In this document: piece after piece, positions 1-7,313 of the stretch
Numbering within the stretch: position 1 is the stretch's first letter
Layout: each line of letters starts with the position of its first letter
Assembly: GCA_947307375.1 (NCBI GenBank)
Contig: CAMZIX010000006.1
Coordinates: forward strand, 1 to 24,569
DNA: 24,569 bases
Source: an uncultured Clostridia bacterium
GTDB lineage: Bacteria; Bacillota_A; Clostridia; Oscillospirales; Oscillospiraceae
Direction of reading: 5' to 3'
Translations under genes and position numbers: made by a program
The notes under the pieces: generated by a model
Seen by the model: only the letters and a program-made list of their open reading frames with translations
Databases searched by the model: none
What the model was told of the DNA's origin: nothing

Positions 1-605
1 GCGCGATCGGCATCGTGCGCAACGCCAACAAGGTGCGCAAGCAGCCCCTGCGCGTGATCCTCAACGGCCTCGGCAAGGACGCCGCGCAGATCATCTCCCG
101 CATCAACGGCTTTACCTATGTGCAGACCCAGTTCGATTACTTCACCGGCGAGCTGAAGATCGTCCGCGAGATCCGCTACTCCGAGGGAGAGCGTGCCAAC
201 GTCCGCTGCTACGGCGCGGACGACGTGCGCGAGGGCGTGGCCATCATGCACGCCGAGGGCGTGGACGTCTCCATCACCGGCAACTCCACCAACCCCACCC
301 GCTTCCAGCACCCGGTGGCGGGCACCTACAAGAAGGAGTGCGTGGAGCAGGGCAAGAAGTACTTCTCCGTCGCCTCCGGCGGCGGCACGGGCCGCACGCT
401 GCACCCGGACAACATGGCCGCCGGCCCCGCCTCCTACGGCATGACCGACACCATGGGCCGCATGCACTCCGACGCGCAGTTCGCGGGCTCCAGCTCCGTC
501 CCGGCGCACGTCGAGATGATGGGCTTCCTCGGCATGGGCAACAACCCGATGGTCGGCGCGACCGTCGCCGTTGCCGTCGCCGTACAGAACAGCCTGAAAG
601 CATAA
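1..605 (+). CDS. GGGtGRT family protein, 5'-truncated by the window edge
   Basis: The reading frame is open from base 3 to a TAA at 603-605, so the true start lies outside the window and the GTG at 15 is not the start. The signature GGGTGRTLHPDN, followed by MAAGPASYGMTDTMGRMH and SSSVPAHVEMMGFLGMGNNP, identifies the GGGtGRT protein family, named after this motif. From family knowledge, these genes occur in anaerobes, often beside a NifU/IscU-like iron-sulfur scaffold gene; the biochemical role is not established to my knowledge. There is no signal peptide in the visible part. The alanine/valine-rich C-terminus (ATVAVAVAV) is typical of the family as I remember it. The gene ends 13 bases before a strong hairpin terminator and converges with the tungstate transporter operon. 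Family identity is secure; function is not. Confidence 0.88.
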   Translation, partial: AIGIVRNANKVRKQPLRVILNGLGKDAAQIISRINGFTYVQTQFDYFTGELKIVREIRYSEGERANVRCYGADDVREGVAIMHAEGVDVSITGNSTNPTRFQHPVAGTYKKECVEQGKKYFSVASGGGTGRTLHPDNMAAGPASYGMTDTMGRMHSDAQFAGSSSVPAHVEMMGFLGMGNNPMVGATVAVAVAVQNSLKA

Positions 606-617
606 GTCCCCATACGC

Positions 618-661
618 AAAAACAGCCCTCTCCGCTTTGTTGCGGAGAGGGCTGTTTTTTT
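618..661. terminator. Bidirectional rho-independent terminator
   Basis: AACAGCCCTCTCCGC (621-635) pairs perfectly with GCGGAGAGGGCTGTT (642-656) around a 6-base loop. A T-run follows on the plus strand and an A-run precedes it, so the hairpin can end both the GGGtGRT gene and the converging tupC gene, whose stop is at 664. Confidence 0.92.
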
Positions 662-663
662 CG

Positions 664-1317
664 TCAGCGTCCGTAAAAGTCAAGAAAGCGTTTCGTCTGC
701 TCCTGCTTCGGTTCGTTCAGGACCTGCGCGCCGGCTCCCTGTTCGATCAGCTTGCCCCGGTGAAGCACGATCACGCGATCCGCCAGACGGCGTGCCTGGG
801 AGATGCTGTGCGTGATGAGCAGCAGCGCGCAGCCCTGTTCGTCACAGGTCTCCCGGATCAGTTTTTCTGCCGCGAGCGTGGACTCCATGTCCATGGCGGC
901 CGTCGGCTCGTCGAGGATCAGCAGCTCATAGCGGCCCATCAGGATGCGGCAGAGCGCCATGCGGGCCGTCTCGCCGCCGGAGAGCTTTTTTGCGCTCTGT
1001 CCGGCAAGAGCGCCGATCCCCAGCGCGTTCATAAGCTCCGCCGCGCGGGCGGGATCCCCTCCGTTGAGCAGGATGTTTTTCTCCGTGCTCATACGGAAGG
1101 AAAAACTCTTCTGCGGCAGATAGCCGACCGCGACGCCGGACAGGATCGGCTTTTTGCCGTCCTCATACTCGATCCCCGCGAGGAGCCGGGCTAAAGTCGA
1201 CTTGCCGCTGCCGTTGGGGCCGATGACGGCGGTGATCTCTCCCCGCGGCAGCTCCAGCTCCGGCAGATCCAGCACCGCACGTTTGTTGTATGTTTTGGTG
1301 AAGGCGGTCGTTTTCAT
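664..1317 (-). CDS. tupC: Tungstate ABC transporter ATP-binding protein (TupC-like)
   Basis: A 217-residue ABC ATPase starting MKTTAFTKTYNKR. Walker A is GPNGSGKST (about residues 34-42), the Q-loop is GYLPQKSF, the signature is LSGGE, Walker B is LLILDEPTAAMD, and the switch histidine is in LLITHS. It should energise uptake with the permease encoded just upstream, on the cytoplasmic face. The ATG at 1317 was chosen because it overlaps the tupB stop (ATGA at 1317-1314), the usual coupling in ABC operons; the frame stays open further upstream only as a shadow of tupB. The length suits a stand-alone ABC subunit. The substrate is assigned from the permease and binding-protein neighbours, not from this subunit; molybdate is the main alternative. 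Confidence 0.88.
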   Translation of the reverse strand: MKTTAFTKTYNKRAVLDLPELELPRGEITAVIGPNGSGKSTLARLLAGIEYEDGKKPILSGVAVGYLPQKSFSFRMSTEKNILLNGGDPARAAELMNALGIGALAGQSAKKLSGGETARMALCRILMGRYELLILDEPTAAMDMESTLAAEKLIRETCDEQGCALLLITHSISQARRLADRVIVLHRGKLIEQGAGAQVLNEPKQEQTKRFLDFYGR

Positions 1318-2000
1318 CGGCTCAGCCTCCCCTGCAGCAGACTGAGGAGCACGTTCACGAGCAGCGACAGGCCGAACAGGATGATCCCCAATGCGATGCC
1401 CAGTGTGAAATTGCCGCGGTTGGTGTAGAGCATGATCGCCGTCGTCATGACGTTGGTTTTCCAGGCGATCGCGCCGCCGACCATCGCCACCGCGCCGACC
1501 TCGGCGATCGCACGCGCGAAGGCCAGCAGATAGGCCGAAAAGATCGGATAGACGCATTCGTTGACAAGCAGGCGGAAGCATTTTCCGCGTCCGAAGCCCA
1601 GGCCCCTTGCCGTCTCTCTCAGGGCCGGCGCCGTGTCGGCCGCGAAGGTCTCCATCGTGCCGATGACGATCGGCGTGATCAGCACGACCTGCGCCAGGAT
1701 CATCAGCGAGACGGTGAAAAGCAGCTTGAGGTGCCGAAACGGACCGACGCCGGAGAAGAGCAGATAGAACAGCAGGCCGCAGACCACCGGCGGCATCCCC
1801 ATCAGGGTGCGGTTGAGCACCACCAGAGCGCGTCGTCCGGGAAAGCGCACGGCACCGTAGAGGAGCCCCAGGGGCACGCCGAGCAGCAGCGCGAGGATCG
1901 AGCTTGTCAGGCTCACGCGCGCCGTGGTGGCAAGGATATTCAAAAGCTCCGGATCCGCCGAGAGGATCAGCTCGATCGCCTTTTGGATGGATGAGCCCAT
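1314..2000 (-). CDS. tupB: Tungstate ABC transporter permease (TupB-like)
   Basis: A 228-residue integral membrane protein with about five or six hydrophobic segments. The motif EVGAVAMVGGAIAWKTN (about residues 167-183) is the EAA-type loop that docks the ATPase, and the following TNVMTTAIMLYTNRGNF stretch is characteristic of TupB-type permeases. The N-terminal part (TTARVSLTSSILALLLGVPLG) is the usual binding-protein-dependent permease start. It forms the membrane channel of the TupABC importer. The ATG at 2000 lies 20 bases after the tupA stop, with an AGAAGGA ribosome site about 10 bases upstream. The downstream overlap with tupC indicates one transcript. A molybdate- or sulfate-type permease is less likely because the best-matching motifs are Tup-like. 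Confidence 0.9.
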   Translation of the reverse strand: MGSSIQKAIELILSADPELLNILATTARVSLTSSILALLLGVPLGLLYGAVRFPGRRALVVLNRTLMGMPPVVCGLLFYLLFSGVGPFRHLKLLFTVSLMILAQVVLITPIVIGTMETFAADTAPALRETARGLGFGRGKCFRLLVNECVYPIFSAYLLAFARAIAEVGAVAMVGGAIAWKTNVMTTAIMLYTNRGNFTLGIALGIILFGLSLLVNVLLSLLQGRLSR

Positions 2001-2020
2001 AGCTGCGCAGTCCTTCTGCC

Positions 2021-2989
2021 TCAGTCGATCTTGCCCTCGTTGGCCACGAAGGTAAGGAAGGTCGCCTTGTCGGTGAGGATGTAGGCTCCCTTCTCCTCGG
2101 CCATGACGAGGCAGGCGCCCATGCCCGCATTCGCGGAAACGTACCAGTCGCTGTAGTCCTTGAAGCTCTCAGCCTCGGCAGTAATGCCCAGCTCCTCGGG
2201 CCAGAGGCTCAGCTCCTTGGTGTGCGTGCCGGAACCGTCGCCGCGGGAGATAAAGCTGAACTTGCCGTCGGCGATGGCGGCAAAGGCGGCCTTGACGTCC
2301 GCGGCTTCCTTGACTCCGGCCGGATCGGCGGAGGGGCCGCAGAGGACGAAATAGTTATACATATAGGTCAGGCGCTCGGATTCCATGCCGTCGAGGACGG
2401 CCGCGAAGCCGTCGGCCACGAAGGCCTCCTCCTGCTTCTTGGCGTGGACCAGGATCAGATCCGCGTTGCCCATCTTGGCATTGGCGATCGCCTTGCCGGT
2501 ACCGGCGGAGTAGACTTCGACCTCATAGCCGTACTTCTCCTCAAAAATGGGCAGCAGATAGCCGAGCAGACCGGAATCGTTGACGGAAGTGGTCGTGGAC
2601 AGACGGATCTTTTTGGTCTCCTCGGTCGCGGCGGGGATCGCAGCGGCAGAGACGGGGCGATCCTCCTTCAGATAGAACAGGTGCTCGCCGTATTCCGCCA
2701 CGCCGTAGTCGGCGGCCAGCGTCTCGCCCTCCTCCGAGAGCAGCCAGTTGATCAGCGCCGCAGCGCCGACGGTGTTCAGCTGCACGTCATTCACCGCTTT
2801 GCCGTCTGCATCCGCGAAGGGCGCCTCGGGATTCACCGCCAGCAGGGTGTAGTTATTGATCATGGCCTCGTCCGCTTCCAGCAGGATGCAGGTGTCGACA
2901 ACAGGGGCGGGGGCGGCCGCCTGGCGGCTGCAGGCGCAGAGCGCAAAGATCATCAGGCACGCAAGCAGAAGAGAAACTGTCTTTTTCAT
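2021..2989 (-). CDS. tupA: Circularly permuted tungstate-binding lipoprotein (TupA-like)
   Basis: A 322-residue secreted binding protein. Residues 1-19 are a signal peptide with lipobox LCAC, giving lipidated Cys20. The order of the mature part is unusual. Residues about 33-110 (ILLEADEAMINNYTLLAVNP through NWLLSEEGETLAADYG to LFYLKED) match what is normally the C-terminal segment of TupA. An Ala-rich linker (about 111-127) follows. Residues 128-322 then contain the normal N-terminal and middle parts: STTTS (131-135), SAGTGKA (161-167), ISRGDGSGTHTKE (247-259) and YILTDKATFL, ending FVANEGKID, which is where the moved segment would normally continue. All oxyanion-contact motifs seem present, so the protein is probably functional. 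A promoter and a GGAGGA ribosome site precede the ATG. The permutation is read directly from motif order; the substrate is inferred from the family. Confidence 0.88.
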   Translation of the reverse strand: MKKTVSLLLACLMIFALCACSRQAAAPAPVVDTCILLEADEAMINNYTLLAVNPEAPFADADGKAVNDVQLNTVGAAALINWLLSEEGETLAADYGVAEYGEHLFYLKEDRPVSAAAIPAATEETKKIRLSTTTSVNDSGLLGYLLPIFEEKYGYEVEVYSAGTGKAIANAKMGNADLILVHAKKQEEAFVADGFAAVLDGMESERLTYMYNYFVLCGPSADPAGVKEAADVKAAFAAIADGKFSFISRGDGSGTHTKELSLWPEELGITAEAESFKDYSDWYVSANAGMGACLVMAEEKGAYILTDKATFLTFVANEGKID

Positions 2990-3019
2990 GGTCTTTCCTC
3001 CGGATAACAGAATACCTGC

Positions 3020-3048
3020 ATTGTAACGCAGGAGATTTGTTTTTGCAA
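3020..3048 (-). promoter_or_regulatory. Sigma70-type promoter of tupABC
   Basis: On the minus strand, TTGCAA (3048-3043), a 17-base spacer and TACAAT (3025-3020) lie in the 61-base gap before tupA. The -35 box almost touches the stop of the upstream moeA-type gene. This would let the transporter be expressed separately from the two cofactor genes. A small CCTGC/GCAGG dyad (3015-3032) overlaps the -10 box and could be a regulator site. Confidence 0.7.
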
Positions 3049-3050
3049 GT

Positions 3051-4961
3051 TTACCGCCACTCGATGGGCTCGCCCGGACGGTCCAGCGTGTAGCCGCCCA
3101 TGGCCTCGATCCGCTTGCGGAAGGCCTCGCTTTTCAGCGTCTGCAGCAGCCGCCGGACGGGCGCGGTCTCCCAGGCGCTGTCCGGGATCAGCAGATCGTA
3201 TTCCTCCACACAGATTGGGAGAAAGTCCAGATCGTAGAGCTGCGCCGCGGAGTAAATGCCCATGCCGGCGTCCGCGGAATGCTCCGCGATCTGCACCGCC
3301 ACGGCGTTGTGGGTCAGCTCCTCGCGCGCGTAACCGTAGATCCGCTCCCGGTCCACACCGTATCGGCCGCAGAGATAATCCGTCAGCACGCGCGTACCGG
3401 AGCCCTTCTGGCGATTTACAAAGCGCAGGCCGTCTTTCGCAATGTCGGCAAAGGATCTGATGCCGAGGGGATTGCCTTTCTGCAGCATCAGTCCCTGCTG
3501 ACGGCCCACGCAGCGGACCAGTTTGACTCCGCCGTCGGGGAAACAGCGGCGAAGATAGGAGCGGTTGTATTCGCCGGTCTCCGCGTCCAGCAGGTGAACG
3601 CCGGCCGCATGCGCTTCGCCCCGGCGGACGGCCATGATGCCGCCCATCGAGCCCACGTGGGCCGAGGAGAGGAACATCCTGCGGTCGCCCCGGTGAATCA
3701 GATCGGCCAGCTCGTCGAGCAGCGGATCATGGCTGCCGACGATGACCAGCGTGTTTTTCAGCTTCTCCTCCGGGCTCAGCAGCCGGACAGAGACCTCCTC
3801 GCCGGCCTCATAGCCCTCCGTTCCCTGCGGGATCACGAGCAGGCCGTCGGCCTTCATGAAGGAGGACACCACGCCGCTGCCGCGCGGCAGCGGTGAAGCC
3901 GTTATCGTATCGCCCACGCAGCCCATGCGCACGCGCACGTATTCCTGATACTTGAGTCCCGAGACCACAGGCCTCGTGAGCCTCGCCCGGACGCAGCTGC
4001 CGCCTTCGCTCTCCCGGCCGTACCAGCGGTCGATCAGCGGACGCAGGAGCTCCTCGATGACGAGGATGCCGGAGACCGGATAGCCCGGCACGCCCAGGAT
4101 CGGCACAGCGCCCTTATATCCGAGGATCGCAGGCTTGCCGGGCTTGACGGCGAGGCCATGGCAAAGGACCTCCCCGACCTCGCGCACCGCGGCGACCGAA
4201 TAGTCGTCTCTTCCGGCGGAAGAGCCGGCGTTGAGGATCACCAGATCGCAGTCCACGACCGCTTGCCGGAGCGTATCCCGGATCTGCTCGAATTTGTCCG
4301 GCACGATCGGATATACCCGAGCCTCCGCGCCCCAGCCTGCCAGCATGGCGGAGAAGATGGAGGAATTGAACTCCAGGATCTCGCCCGGCTTCGGATCGGC
4401 GCAGGGCGGGACGATCTCGTCTCCCGTGGGGATGATGCCGACCACCGGCTTTGCGAGCACGTCCAGCTCCCGCACGCCTCCCGCGATGCACGCGCCGACG
4501 GCGGCGGGCGTGATTTCCGTGAAGCTCGGCAGGATCATCTCTCCGGCGCAGATATCCTCGCCGATCTGGCGGATATACTGCCAGGGTGCGGCGGGCGCGC
4601 GGATTGTAAGACTGCCATCGTCGTTCTTTACCAGTTCCTCGACCATGATGACCGCATCGCAGCCCTCCGGGATCGGATCGCCGGTGTCCACGACCGTAAA
4701 CTGTCCCTTGCGCAGCGTGACAGGCGTGGTATCCGTTGCGCCGAAGCTGTCCCCGGCGCGAAGAACGATGCCGTCCATCGCGCTGCAGGCATAATGCGGC
4801 GCGTTGATCCGGGCGTAGACCGCACGGGCCGTGATGCGCCCACAGGCGTCCTGCACGCGGATACGCTCCGTGCGGGCGGTGAAGCCCCGCTCCTCCAGCG
4901 TCCGGAGATAATCCTGTTTTGCCTGTTCCAGCGGAACATTGGTCAGATAAGAAAAAGCCAT
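3051..4961 (-). CDS. MoeA-type molybdopterin molybdenumtransferase fused to a periplasmic-binding-protein-like domain
   Basis: A 636-residue two-domain protein. Residues 1 to about 405 are MoeA: NAPHYACSAMDGIVLRAGD, DTGDPIPEGCDAVIMVEE, GIIPTGDEIV, LNAGSSAGRDDYS, GLAVKPGKPAILG and GVPGYPVSGILV. Residues about 415-636 resemble the binding-protein-like domain often found with MoeA or ModE (LVIVGSHDPLLDELADLI, FVNRQKGSGTRVLTDYL, EHSADAGMGIYSAA). MoeA inserts molybdate or tungstate into adenylylated molybdopterin; the second domain may sense or hand over the oxyanion (inference). There is no signal peptide, so the binding-like domain is cytoplasmic. The ATG at 4961 was preferred over an in-frame start nine codons upstream because GAGGAG sits 6 bases before it and it falls 10 bases after the moeA stop. 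MoeA-PBP fusions are known in Firmicutes and archaea. Confidence 0.9.
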   Translation of the reverse strand: MAFSYLTNVPLEQAKQDYLRTLEERGFTARTERIRVQDACGRITARAVYARINAPHYACSAMDGIVLRAGDSFGATDTTPVTLRKGQFTVVDTGDPIPEGCDAVIMVEELVKNDDGSLTIRAPAAPWQYIRQIGEDICAGEMILPSFTEITPAAVGACIAGGVRELDVLAKPVVGIIPTGDEIVPPCADPKPGEILEFNSSIFSAMLAGWGAEARVYPIVPDKFEQIRDTLRQAVVDCDLVILNAGSSAGRDDYSVAAVREVGEVLCHGLAVKPGKPAILGYKGAVPILGVPGYPVSGILVIEELLRPLIDRWYGRESEGGSCVRARLTRPVVSGLKYQEYVRVRMGCVGDTITASPLPRGSGVVSSFMKADGLLVIPQGTEGYEAGEEVSVRLLSPEEKLKNTLVIVGSHDPLLDELADLIHRGDRRMFLSSAHVGSMGGIMAVRRGEAHAAGVHLLDAETGEYNRSYLRRCFPDGGVKLVRCVGRQQGLMLQKGNPLGIRSFADIAKDGLRFVNRQKGSGTRVLTDYLCGRYGVDRERIYGYAREELTHNAVAVQIAEHSADAGMGIYSAAQLYDLDFLPICVEEYDLLIPDSAWETAPVRRLLQTLKSEAFRKRIEAMGGYTLDRPGEPIEWR

Positions 4962-4971
4962 ACCGCACTCC

Positions 4972-6183
4972 TCAATCCCGGAAGACATCCACCGCGGCGC
5001 CTTTTGGCAGCCCTTCGCAATCCCGGTCGATCACAAGGTATCCGTCCGCGCCGGCCAGCTGAGTGATCAGCCCGGACTTGGCGTGGATGGGCTCCGCTGT
5101 GAGCGTTCCGTCCGCCTCTGCAAGGCGGCAGGCGCTCACCTGCATACGGCCGTGGTTGGCGCTGAGGCTTTCGCTGAGCCTTGCCCGCAGCGGGAAACTC
5201 CGAATGCTTCTGCCCTCCAGCCTTGCCAGCAGCGGCAGAACGAAAAGCCTTGCCATCGTGAAGGCCGCCACCGGATGCCCCGGCAGTCCGATCAAGGCCT
5301 TATTGCCCGCCTTTCCGAGAATCGTCGGCTTGCCGGGCTTGACGGCGATCCCATGCAGCAGCAGCTCGCCCAGATCCTCGATGATCCGGCAGGCCGCGTC
5401 CTTCGCGCCTGCGCTGCTGCCGCCCGATAGGATCACTGTGTCACAGCTTATCAGCGCCTCGGCGGTCTTATCCCGCAAAAGCGTTTCCTTGTCCGCAACG
5501 ACGCCGAAGTCCACCGGCTCTGCGCCGTAATCGCGCAGCCATGCTGCGAGCATCGGGCTGTTCACGTTCCGCACCTGGCCCGGCCCGGGCTTTCGATCGA
5601 CGGGCACCAGTTCGTCTCCGGTGGAAATCACGCCTACGCGCAGGCGCGGACGCACCGGCACCTCGGTTTTCCCGATCGCGGCCAGCGCGCCGATGTCCTG
5701 CGGCGCAAGCGCCCGCCCGGCCTCAAGGATCCTTTTTCCGGGGAACGCGTCGTCGCCGCGGAAGATCAGGTTCATCCCCGGCGCGGCGGGTTTCAGGATG
5801 CCGACCGTGCCGTCGCCGTAATCCTCAACATATTCCAGCATCACCGCGCAGTCGCAGCCCGAGGGGATCGCGCCGCCGGTCGGCACATAGACGCAGGCGT
5901 CGCGCGGCACGGAGATCTCCGCGCCCTCGCCCATGTTGACCTCCCCGGCGAGCCGCAGAATCGCCGGGATCGCATCCGAGCAGCCAAAGGTATCTGCAGC
6001 GCGGCAGGCATAGCCGTCCACTGTCGAGCGGTCGAAGTCCGGGACATATTCCCCGGCCCGGATATCCTCCGCCAGCACGCGGCCGAGCGCTTCGGCAAGG
6101 GGCACGTTTTCCGTTCTTTCGAGCGGTCTGAATTCTGTTTCGATCAGCCGGAGGACCTCCTCCGGCGTTTTTACTTCGAGCAT
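4972..6183 (-). CDS. moeA: Molybdopterin molybdenumtransferase MoeA
   Basis: A 403-residue stand-alone MoeA of normal length. It shows the MoeA domain order: PDFDRSTVDGYACRAADTF near residue 48, VPTGGAIPSGCDCAVMLE near 99, VGVISTGDELVPV near 183, the MPT-binding core ILSGGSSAGAKDA near 250, GIAVKPGKPTILGKAGNKA near 279, LIGLPGHPVAAF, and a C-terminal beta-barrel domain IV ending in AAVDVFRD. The enzyme inserts metal oxyanion into MPT-AMP in the cytoplasm. It is the first gene of the block, with a good promoter 60 bases upstream, followed 10 bases later by a second MoeA-type gene. The pairing with a tungstate transporter suggests one paralogue may handle tungsten, but the sequence cannot say which. 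Confidence 0.93.
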   Translation of the reverse strand: MLEVKTPEEVLRLIETEFRPLERTENVPLAEALGRVLAEDIRAGEYVPDFDRSTVDGYACRAADTFGCSDAIPAILRLAGEVNMGEGAEISVPRDACVYVPTGGAIPSGCDCAVMLEYVEDYGDGTVGILKPAAPGMNLIFRGDDAFPGKRILEAGRALAPQDIGALAAIGKTEVPVRPRLRVGVISTGDELVPVDRKPGPGQVRNVNSPMLAAWLRDYGAEPVDFGVVADKETLLRDKTAEALISCDTVILSGGSSAGAKDAACRIIEDLGELLLHGIAVKPGKPTILGKAGNKALIGLPGHPVAAFTMARLFVLPLLARLEGRSIRSFPLRARLSESLSANHGRMQVSACRLAEADGTLTAEPIHAKSGLITQLAGADGYLVIDRDCEGLPKGAAVDVFRD

Positions 6184-6242
6184 AACAGTATCCTCTCCAC
6201 AATCTTCCGCGCTTTCCGCCTGTTCCCATCTTGTTCGATGCT

Positions 6243-6271
6243 ATTATACCTTTTCTGCGGAGAGTTAACAA
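6243..6271 (-). promoter_or_regulatory. Sigma70-type promoter of the moeA block
   Basis: On the minus strand, TTGTTA (6271-6266), exactly 17 bases, then a consensus TATAAT (6248-6243). It lies 60 bases upstream of the moeA start and is the best promoter in the window. The divergent kinase gene starts at 6399. Confidence 0.8.
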
Positions 6272-6327
6272 GTCATTGCCAAAGGCATCTTTTGCTTCAC
6301 TTTTTGATTCCTTCGTCCCGCATTTTG

Positions 6328-6336
6328 TGTTAGAAT
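6328..6336 (+). promoter_or_regulatory. Possible extended -10 promoter for the kinase-phosphorylase pair
   Basis: TGTTAGAAT at 6328-6336 fits an extended -10 box (TGn plus TAGAAT). No convincing -35 hexamer lies at the right distance. It is 63 bases before the ATG at 6399, which has its own AGGAGG ribosome site. Confidence 0.4.
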
Positions 6337-6398
6337 GATTATAGGGAGAAAAAAACATCTTCGACAGAAGGAAAAATAATAGGCAGGAGGATATCAAG

Positions 6399-7313
6399 AT
6401 GAGCGATCTGCAGCGCATCCTCTCTGAACGGAACGATTGGGCGCCCCCGGCGCTGCCGGCGGAGATCCCGCACGGCGACATGCCGGGCGACAAGGTCTGC
6501 ATCGGAGAGGGACATATCCAAAAGGCAAATCTGATCTTCCCGGCGCTGCTGCGGGAGTTGAAAAAATGCGGACGGGACAAGGCCGTCGTGGCTGTGTTCG
6601 GCGGCTCGGGCGTCGGCAAGAGCGAGATCGCCTCGGTGCTGGCGGCCTATCTCCGCGCGGCGGGCATCGGCAGCTACGTGATGTCCGGCGACAACTATCC
6701 GCGCCGCATCCCGCTCTACAACGACGCCGAGCGCGCCGCGATCTTCCGCGCAAACGGGCTGCGCGCGCTGGTCGACGCGGGACTTTATACGCAGGACGTG
6801 CGCGCCGCGCTGTCTGTCCTTTGGGAAAGCGGAGAGGACGCCGCGCCCGCCGCCGTTGAAAAGCAGCCCTGGCTCGCCGCCTATCAGACGGCGGGGCGCT
6901 TGGCTCTGGCCGGCTATCTCGGCACCGCGCTCGAGCAGAATTACGACGAGGTCAACGGCATCCTCGAAGCTTTTCATGCTGGCCAGAGCCCGATCTGGTT
7001 CAAGCGCATGGGGCGCACGGAGGATGCGCGCTGGTACGACGCGGTGGACTGCTCCGGCGTCGACGTGCTGCTGCTGGAGTGGACGCACGGCGGCAACGAG
7101 GCGCTGCGCGGGATCGACGTGCCGATCCTGCTGCACAGCACGCCGGAGGAAACGCGCGAACACCGGCGTATGCGCGCCCGTGACGGCAACACCGACAGCC
7201 CCTTCACCACGATGGTGCTCGAGATCGAGCAGGAGGAGCTGGAGCGCGCCGCTGCGCGCGTGAGCATCATGGTATCCAAAGCCGGAAAGCTGATGAAAGG
7301 AGAAACGATATGA
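6399..7313 (+). CDS. P-loop kinase-like protein (adenylylsulfate/uridine-kinase-like fold)
   Basis: A 304-residue soluble protein with a clear Walker A, GGSGVGKSE (residues 68-76), followed by VMSGDNYPRRIPLYNDAER (about 94-112), where a small-molecule kinase would place substrate-binding residues. VDVLLLEWTHGG (about 223-234) looks like the Walker B strand, and STPEETREHRRMRARD (about 248-263) like an Arg-rich lid. The arrangement resembles APS or uridine kinase-type P-loop enzymes, but the true substrate cannot be read from the sequence. The stop overlaps the next start (ATGA at 7310-7313), so it is translationally coupled to a GH13 sugar phosphorylase-like enzyme. The pairing suggests phosphorylation of a sugar or of the phosphorylase's acceptor (inference). 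The upstream AGGAGG makes the start secure. Confidence 0.72.
   Translation: MSDLQRILSERNDWAPPALPAEIPHGDMPGDKVCIGEGHIQKANLIFPALLRELKKCGRDKAVVAVFGGSGVGKSEIASVLAAYLRAAGIGSYVMSGDNYPRRIPLYNDAERAAIFRANGLRALVDAGLYTQDVRAALSVLWESGEDAAPAAVEKQPWLAAYQTAGRLALAGYLGTALEQNYDEVNGILEAFHAGQSPIWFKRMGRTEDARWYDAVDCSGVDVLLLEWTHGGNEALRGIDVPILLHSTPEETREHRRMRARDGNTDSPFTTMVLEIEQEELERAAARVSIMVSKAGKLMKGETI

Noticed and set aside
3015..3032. A terminator between the moeA-PBP gene and tupA
   Set aside because: The CCTGC/GCAGG stem has only 5 bp and no T-run follows; it overlaps a promoter -10 box instead.
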